DNA of 64,000 bases from Kryptolebias marmoratus (lineage: Eukaryota > Chordata > Actinopteri > Cyprinodontiformes > Rivulidae), in NCBI RefSeq assembly GCF_001649575.2, contig NC_051435.1:3796381-3860380 (forward strand), written 5' to 3'. A program made the position numbers and the translations under genes. Shown here one piece after another: positions 60,801 to 64,000 of the stretch (position 1 is the first letter of the stretch; the number at the start of each line of letters is the position of its first letter). Under the pieces are notes generated by a model. It was given only the letters and a program-made list of their open reading frames with translations. It did no database searches and was not told the origin of the DNA.

Positions 60801-63231
60801 AGGGGGCGCCTTCCGGTTCAGGGTGGCATGTGTCAACAAAGCCGGTCAGGGCCCCTACAGCAACCTGTCAGAGGTAGTGAAATTAGATTCCACAGGTATG
60901 TATTTTGTCAGTGCAGTTTTGTGAAAGTATCAGAGCGTGCATTACAGTTTATTTTTAAAATTTGATTAAAAAGATGAAGAAATAATTTGACTTTACAGCA
61001 ACTACTGTGTGGTATTATCTTCATATATACTGTAAAATAAGTCTCTCAAATGCATCGTTCCCTATCTTTTCTTTCATTAGAACCAGTTACATCTAGTGCT
61101 GGAGTGGTGGTCAAGACTGTTCCTGCTACTGGTCCTCCTCCCCCTGTTGTATTGATGTCTTCCATGAAAGTGCCTCCCATTAAACCAGCTGCTAGTAAAT
61201 CCACAACAAATGCCCAGCTTGCCCCTCCATTAACTTCAGCTCCTCCCTCCTCTGTGGTTAAGTCTGTCTCCCCACTAACCATTAAGCCGGTCAGTGCCAG
61301 CCATCCTGTGGTAACGGTGCCCATAAGCCCAACTTCTGCTGAACAAGCTCCTGTTCAGACCACCATGGCTGCTCCAGTCGTGACATCAAAAGCCAAGACC
61401 ACGATTAGCATCAGTGTGAGCAAACCTCAAGCAAAGCTGACACCGCCACCTGTTGTTCCACCCAAACCTCAGAGTCCAGTACTCACATTCCCATCCAGCG
61501 AACCCCTTTCTCCTGCACCCACATCTGCTCCTAGCATCGGGAAACCTATTTCTTCTGTGCCGATGTATGCTCCAACGGCGCCAGCTCGTGCAGCCCCACC
61601 TTCTCAAGCTGCTTCAGCCCCAACAACCACAGCCCCCTCAGTCACACCTGTGACCCTTTCCCCTCCGGTCGTTGTGGTGCAGAGCTTGACACCACTTTTA
61701 CAGGGAGGGGACAGCCGCAGTACCCCGTCTGGACGGATCACCCCATCCGGACGCGTCACACCTTCAGGACGCAGGACACCAGTAGGCAAGCCTGGGGAGG
61801 GATCTCTGCGCCAGGGAGTTCCACAGAAACCCTATACTTTCATGGATGAGAAAGCAAGGTAACCATTTTTGATGTTTTAAAGCTGTTATACCACTTACAA
61901 GAACACAGTTGTCTTCAGTTTACTAAACAGTGTCTAGCATTTTCTGTTCTTCCATCTTGGGTAAATATAGCATTTCTTTCTCACACAGAGGTCGGTTCGG
62001 TGTGATCCGAGAATGCCGTGAGAATGCCACAGGCAACCTCTTCATGGCTAAGATTGTTCCATATGAGGCAGACAGCAAACAGGCAGTGCTTCAGGAGTAC
62101 GACATCCTCAAGTCCCTTCATCATGACAGGATCATGGCTCTACATGAGGCCTACGTCACACCACGCTACCTGGTGCTTATCTCTGAGTTCTGCAGTGGAA
62201 AGGAGCTGCTTTACAGCCTCATTGAGAGGTAAATAACTGGTTCCTTGTCAGAAAGGGCTTGGTACATGCTTTTATCTTTACTACCTGGAGTGATTTAACA
62301 CACTGTTTTCTGGTGTCTCTCAGGTTTCGCTACTCAGAGGATGATGTGGTGACATATATTGTTCAGATCCTTCAGGGTCTGGACTACCTCCACGCTCGCC
62401 GCATCCTGCACCTGGATATCAAGCCAGAAAATATTATTGTAACCCACATGAGCCTCATCAAGATAATTGACTTTGGAAGTGCTCAGACGTACAACCCTCT
62501 CTTCCTCAAGCAATTCAACCCTCCCATTGGAACACTGGAGTACATGTGTAAGAGCTCTACTATTTACTGTATATATGTACATACTCTGTCAAAATGAAAG
62601 GACTGGTGATCTCTGTATATGTACAATTCACCACAGAAATATGATACAATACATATTTTATAGGTAAGGGAGTCATATGTTTCCATGTGATCCAAATGCT
62701 TTTTGTGAATGTAAAAAATGAGTGCATTTCTCGTTTTGTCTTTGTAGCTCCAGAGATGTTGAAAGGGGATGTTGTAGGCCCTCCAGCTGACATCTGGAGC
62801 ATAGGCGTGCTGACTTTCATCATGTGAGTACTGCTTTCATAACTTCCCTTCCGGCAAGCTCTCTTTCTATGGAAATCTATTTGTGATCTTCATAAAAAAT
62901 GTGGCTTATAACTTCAAATGGCTTGATGCCTTTTAAATGAAGCTAGCAATACTTAAAGGAATGGGTATCACCTGCCAAAGTTATAATGTGGTCCTTCTTT
63001 ATAGGTAAACTAATGACTAAATAAGATGTATTAAGGATTGCTTGTTTTAAATGAGGTACTCTGTTCTTCCTGGTTTTCCAGGTTGAGCGGCAGGTCGCCT
63101 TTCTTGGAAAATGATCCTCAGGAGACTGAAGCCTGGATCTTGGCAACAAAGTTTGACCTCTCTAAACTCTACCAGAATGTGTCCCAAAGTGCCTCTCTGT
63201 TCCTCAAAAAGATCCTCTGTAGCTACCCTTG
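33255..63231 (+). CDS. speg: Striated muscle preferentially expressed protein kinase (SPEG), 40 exons, 3' end missing
   Basis: A giant Ig/FN3 dual-kinase protein of the MLCK/titin-kinase group. It acts at sarcomeres and triads and is needed for junctional-membrane organisation and calcium handling. Exon ends: 33255-33672, 42207-42293, 42874-42934, 43043-44577, 44726-44869, 44976-45158, 46367-46533, 46672-46760, 47630-47805, 48857-49117, 49217-49375, 49540-49729, 49820-50049, 50431-50550, 50704-50808, 51171-51377, 51454-51577, 51972-52144, 52236-52348, 52957-53125, 53231-53327, 53476-53676, 53857-53914, 54560-54637, 54769-54941, 55021-55047, 55136-55288, 55812-55854, 55956-56024, 56119-58846, 58960-59109, 59765-59881, 59974-60141, 60274-60396, 60731-60895, 61081-61858, 61989-62228, 62324-62547, 62748-62823, 63082-63231. 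All splice sites are GT-AG and phases agree, giving 10529 nt (3509 codons plus 2 bases). Human SPEG has 3267 residues in 41 exons, so only exon 41 is outside. The start matches the human APPSP...PPKR head. Confidence 0.95.
33868..33896. repeat. (AT)n microsatellite
   Basis: A run of about 14-15 AT units in speg intron 1, about 195 bp after the exon 1 donor. Confidence 0.95.
35105..35360 (+). repeat. Dispersed repeat family copy, speg intron 1
   Basis: Landmarks in order: GGGCGATCATCTGATTGCCC, TCTGTCTGTTAGCAAAATAT, CTCATGAACAAGAGG, TTTTAATGAAACTCTCAAAA, ACATCTACAACTGATTAA, TTCAAAATGGCTGCCCCAGC and TCAGGTTTGGTGTGTCAGTA. This is one of the clearest plus-orientation copies. Confidence 0.75.
36090..36300 (+). 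repeat. Dispersed repeat family copy, speg intron 1
   Basis: Landmarks are TCATTTGTCTGTCTGTTAGC, AAAATATCCAATGAGCCACT, AATGAAACTTTCAGAAAGTA, ATGTACGTCAACAACTGATT and TCCAATCCAAGATGGCCACC. Confidence 0.75.
37540..37672 (-). repeat. Dispersed repeat family end fragment, speg intron 1
   Basis: Carries the opposite-orientation end of the unit: CTGCCTTTTATGCCAAAGAT, TTAAACAAAGATCTTATGTG, GGGGATGACTCTCAGCTACT and ACCACACCAGTTTTTAGCTA. It sits just before a plus copy, so two ends face each other. Confidence 0.65.
37722..38015 (+). repeat. Dispersed repeat family copy, speg intron 1
   Basis: A near-complete plus copy: TGTCATGAAAGGTGGACGAT, CTGTCAGCAAAATATCTCAC, AAACCACTGGATGGATTTTC, ACTTTCAGAAAGCAATCACT, AATTCAAGATGGCCACCACA, TTTAACAGATATTGAGGT and CATCATCCTCAACACATAC. 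Confidence 0.8.
38030..38280 (+). repeat. Dispersed repeat family copy, speg intron 1
   Basis: Follows the previous copy head to tail: TTTGTCTGTTAGCAAAATAT, CACTGGACAGATTTCAATGA, CTGTACCTCTACAACTGACT, AATTTTACAGATATGGAGCT and AAAGTTTGGTGTTGTAGTCA. A further short piece (GGCATGAAAGGTGGCGG) occurs at about 38380. Confidence 0.75.
39703..39833 (+). other. speg: Candidate alternative first exon of speg
   Basis: An ATG with G at -3 and +4 opens a 43-codon frame beginning [17 protein letters not shown] and ending KEQIRQ-type sequence. It runs straight into CAG/GCAAGTG, the consensus form of a GC-AG donor. It ends with two spare bases, so it is in phase with speg exon 4 (43043), giving ...IR-SQSEEF, but not with exons 2 or 3. 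TATATAA lies at 39537-39543, about 160 bp upstream. The result would be an isoform without the first Ig domain. SPEG is known to use alternative promoters, but this exon is unproven and could be chance. Confidence 0.25.
40225..40590 (+). repeat. Old retroelement fragment in speg intron 1
   Basis: Segments such as CTGAACCACCTCATCTGACT, GATGAGGAGGAGCAGCAGCT, GGATGATGGAGCTCCTCAGC and AAGCTCATTTCAGCCACTTG match a dispersed teleost repeat that I recall as LINE-derived. The exact family is uncertain. A 147-codon open frame across it is a by-product, with no conserved domain. Confidence 0.6.
41240..41310 (+). repeat. LINE-type 3' tail remnant
   Basis: TTTTGTAAAGCACTTTGATT and AAATGTGCTATAATTAAAAC resemble the GTAAAGCACTTTG...GTGCTATATAAATAAA tail shared by fish L2-like LINE and SINE elements. 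The better-preserved tail is at 48485-48560. Confidence 0.6.
43043..44577 (+). other. speg: speg exon 4: long phosphoserine/arginine-rich linker
   Basis: A 1535-nt exon for residues 189-700. It is Ser/Arg/Pro-rich with basic Ser motifs ([26 protein letters not shown]) and a Gln-rich stretch ([15 protein letters not shown]). Two copies of a VRK-x(2)-RP-x-SPLVQ motif occur at residues about 546 and 594. PQTPLSE in human SPEG corresponds to SQTPLSE here. The exon is likely a phosphorylated, disordered spacer between Ig1 and Ig2. Confidence 0.9.
44726..47805 (+). other. speg: speg exons 5-9: Ig2 and the APEG Ig domain
   Basis: Exons 5-6 encode Ig2 ([40 protein letters not shown]). Exon 7 holds the linker with [16 protein letters not shown], conserved in human. 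Exons 8-9 encode the Ig domain that forms the short APEG-1 product in mammals ([39 protein letters not shown]). I could not identify an APEG-type internal promoter. Confidence 0.88.
46089..46102. promoter_or_regulatory. X-box (RFX) consensus in speg intron 6
   Basis: GTTACCATAGCAAC fits GTNRCC-N2-RGYAAC exactly. A near-match, GTTCCCATAGCAAC, lies at 42045-42058 in speg intron 1. Function is untested and chance occurrence is possible. Confidence 0.3.
47935..48130 (-). repeat. Dispersed repeat family, first half of an interrupted copy
   Basis: ACTTTTCATGCCAAAGATTT, CTTCAGGAAATCTTGTG and GACGACTCTCAGCTTCTACC are the outer half of the unit. The sequence stops at the point where other copies continue with CACACCAAATTTTAGCTC. 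That continuation resumes at 48556, after an insertion. Confidence 0.65.
48140..48555 (+). mobile_element. LINE/SINE-like insertion with L2-type tail and ACTTC repeats
   Basis: The 3' end reads TTGTAAAGCACTTTGGATCG, AAAAGTGCTATATAAATAAA, then tandem ACTTC units, a classic tail of fish L2-related retroelements. Upstream, a segment (GAGGAAAGT, TATTCATGTTT, GTTAGTTTACTCAAATTACC, TGTTATAGTTATACCA) occurs twice, at about 48148-48265 and 48350-48445. The insertion interrupts the dispersed repeat and is therefore younger. Confidence 0.6.
48556..48775 (-). repeat. Dispersed repeat family, second half of an interrupted copy
   Basis: ACCAAATTTTAGCTCAATAT, CAGTGGCCATTTTAGATCAA, GTTGTAGATGTGCAACAATG, TTACTTTCTGAGAGTTTGAT and GGTTCATGAGATATATTGCT continue the copy begun at 47935. 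The unit lies in speg intron 9. Confidence 0.7.
48857..50550 (+). other. speg: speg exons 10-14: Ig4 to Ig6
   Basis: Exon 10 encodes the Ig domain with [20 protein letters not shown], nearly identical to human. Exons 11-12 carry [20 protein letters not shown] and [12 protein letters not shown]. Exons 13-14 carry [46 protein letters not shown] and [16 protein letters not shown]. The intron between exons 10 and 11 (49118-49216) is only 99 nt, has no in-frame stop and uses a weak GTCGGT donor. Confidence 0.9.
50320..50400 (-). repeat. Dispersed repeat family terminus, speg intron 13
   Basis: AAAGACCTAGCATTCCTTTA, AGGC, TGCTGGCTTTCATACCAGAG and TTTTAAACTAAGATTTTA match the outer end of the copy at 3195. 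It ends about 30 bp before the exon 14 acceptor. Confidence 0.5.
50704..53125 (+). other. speg: speg exons 15-20: FN3-1, Ig7, Ig8
   Basis: Exons 15-16 encode a fibronectin III domain ([40 protein letters not shown]). Exons 17-18 encode Ig7 ([40 protein letters not shown]). Exons 19-20 encode Ig8 ([40 protein letters not shown]), immediately before kinase 1. All align in order with human SPEG. Confidence 0.92.
50822..50962 (+). repeat. Dispersed repeat family fragment with short GT run, speg intron 15
   Basis: AGTATGAAAGGTGGACGATC, TTATCTGTCTGTAAGCAAAG, TATCTCATAAACCTCTGGAT and AAAACTCTCAGAAAGTAATA match the start of plus copies. A GTGTGT run sits where other copies have GTGTGTTT. Confidence 0.65.
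53231..56024 (+). other. speg: speg exons 21-29: first protein kinase domain
   Basis: The first kinase starts [19 protein letters not shown] at about residue 1593. The Gly-rich loop is G1602-R-G-A-F-S. The ATP-binding lysine is K1624 in YAAKFI. The catalytic loop is H1711-L-D1713-I-K-P-D-N, where L replaces the usual R of HRD as in titin/MLCK-group relatives. The metal-binding motif is D1733-[19 protein letters not shown] is the P+1/APE region and LRHPWFK closes the domain. All core residues for catalysis are present. Exon 26 (55021-55047) has only 27 nt. Confidence 0.93.
54215..54485 (-). repeat. Dispersed repeat family copy, speg intron 23
   Basis: CACCAAAATGTAGCTCAATA, TCTGTAAAGCTGACACAGTT, GGCAGCCATTTTGAATTTAG, GTGTACATCCAGTTGTTACT, CGTGCAGTGGTTCATGAGGT and AAAGACAAATGAACACACC appear in the expected minus-strand order. 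It ends about 75 bp before exon 24. Confidence 0.75.
56119..58846 (+). other. speg: speg exon 30: 909-residue inter-kinase linker
   Basis: A 2728-nt exon for residues about 1871-2779. It begins [19 protein letters not shown], as in human SPEG. It is Ser/Arg/Pro/Glu-rich with repeated basic-Ser sites ([74 protein letters not shown]) suited to AKT/PKA-type phosphorylation. The human orthologue has a similarly long exon 30. Confidence 0.93.
58960..61858 (+). other. speg: speg exons 31-36: Ig9, FN3-2 and proline-rich linker
   Basis: Exon 31 is a short basic linker ([15 protein letters not shown]). Exons 32-33 encode Ig9 ([33 protein letters not shown]). Exons 34-35 encode FN3-2 ([40 protein letters not shown]). 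Exon 36 (778 nt) is a Pro/Ser/Thr/Val-rich spacer with [20 protein letters not shown] repeats near its end, then [12 protein letters not shown] leading into kinase 2. Confidence 0.92.
61989..63231 (+). other. speg: speg exons 37-40: second protein kinase domain, last exon missing
   Basis: The second kinase begins [18 protein letters not shown]. The lysine is K3301 (MAKIV), the catalytic loop H3389-L-D3391-I-K-P-E-N, and the DFG motif D3409-[40 protein letters not shown] and [12 protein letters not shown] follow. The reading stops at a GTAAGA donor after CCCTTG. The human protein continues with a short exon containing the HPWL motif and basic tail, not present before base 64000. Confidence 0.93.
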
Positions 63232-64000
63232 GTAAGATGAACACTGGGTTTCTAGTTTTCCTTTTTTTTATCTTTCTTTCAGTAGTCAGCAGCTCACTTG
63301 CAGAAAACAGCACAGACAACTCCAAATCAAAACGTTCCTTAAGGAATTTGAGCCAAAACTATATGAAATATTTTACACCTTATCACTTTTGCCAAAGACA
63401 ATCTGAAAATCAAAGGTTGTCATCTTTCCATCCAGACAGAGGACAGAGGCCAGCAAGTCCCTCTGCAACCTGGACACAGGAGATATAACAAGTGCTAATT
63501 CATCTCCTGACATACAGGATGTTTCTTGTTGAATCACCTAGACCAAAGGAATACAATTTTGTGTCATTAGATACTTTATACATAAAATGACTAATAAAGT
63601 ATGTATAATATTATTTACACTGTCACTATTTTTCTAACCCAACATTTCTGTCATAAATTCTCTGCTATCTGTATCTTAACTTATCAAACATATCTGTATG
63701 TGTCACAGCTCCATCTGTTCCTGCCACGTCTCTTGTCTCATGTCATGCCACAGCCACTTAACTTCCCACTCCCAGTTTCTAGCCACGCCTTAGTTTCCAT
63801 GACCACGCCATCAGTCTCATCTGTTTCACCTGTCCCTGTCACTACATATACTCACAGCTCCCAGTACTCTTCGCCAGATTATTGAAAGCCTCACAGCAAG
63901 TAAATGTCCAGCGTTCACGTCTCGTTCATGCCTGATCTCGACCCTAGCCTGTTCCATGACCATCGCCTCTTGCCTGCTCCTTGCCTGATACTGCTTTGGA
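63232..64000 (+). other. speg: Start of speg last intron, with repeat-like right edge
   Basis: No acceptor followed by the expected RPS...HPWL continuation is found. From about 63700 to the edge the sequence is C-rich and phrased like a dispersed fish element (TTCGCCAGATTATTGAAAGC, GTTCCATGACCATCGCCTCT, TTGCCTGCTCCTTGCCTGAT). Its family is unknown. Confidence 0.5.

Noticed and set aside
63283..63488. Possible last speg exon after an AG at about 63282 or 63293
   Set aside because: The frames lack the expected HPWL motif and basic tail. Similarity to RRQ...KEF is too short to accept.

Overview
This is vertebrate nuclear DNA, almost certainly from a ray-finned (teleost) fish. The genes have GT-AG introns, intergenic DNA is AT-rich, there is a vertebrate-type tRNA-Ser(CGA), and several teleost-style miniature transposons and LINE tails are present. 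The species cannot be fixed from the sequence alone. No bacterial, viral or CRISPR-like system is present, and I found no new multigene system. The novelty lies in gene structure and repeats.

Layout, with all protein genes on the plus strand: (1) cavin2, two coding exons at 2345-2890 and 16531-17406 separated by a 13.6-kb intron, giving a 473-residue caveolar coat protein. (2) A single tRNA-Ser(CGA) at 23203-23284. (3) nabp1, six coding exons from 24585 to 27176, giving a 219-residue OB-fold single-strand DNA-binding protein of the SOSS complex. (4) A CXCR1/CXCR2-type chemokine receptor, two coding exons from 30380 to 31606, 360 residues, with only 7 coding bases in the first exon. (5) speg, the giant striated-muscle Ig/FN3 double-kinase gene. 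Forty coding exons can be placed from 33255 to 63231. Their phases join without a break into 3509 codons plus 2 bases, and only the last exon lies beyond the right edge.

From general knowledge of the human map, CAVIN2 and NABP1 are neighbours on 2q32, while CXCR1/2 and SPEG lie together on 2q35. The window therefore joins two human-chromosome-2 blocks across roughly 3 kb. The genes do not form one pathway. cavin2 acts in caveolae, nabp1 in DNA repair, the receptor in leukocyte chemotaxis, and speg in muscle triads and sarcomeres.

The rest of the window is introns and intergenic DNA. Its most striking feature is a dispersed repeat, seen in about fifteen fragments on both strands, that carries no recognisable protein. 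In speg intron 9 one copy is split by a younger LINE-like insertion. Other repeats are a long-inverted-repeat mariner-type MITE (8949-9362), a hAT-like inverted repeat in nabp1 intron 5, a foldback element at 11545-11731, a GATCGATAC-rich element next to the cavin2 5' UTR, and microsatellites. The main candidates for a second look in speg are a possible alternative first exon (39703-39833, GC donor) that would skip the first Ig domain, and a 99-nt intron that stays open in frame.
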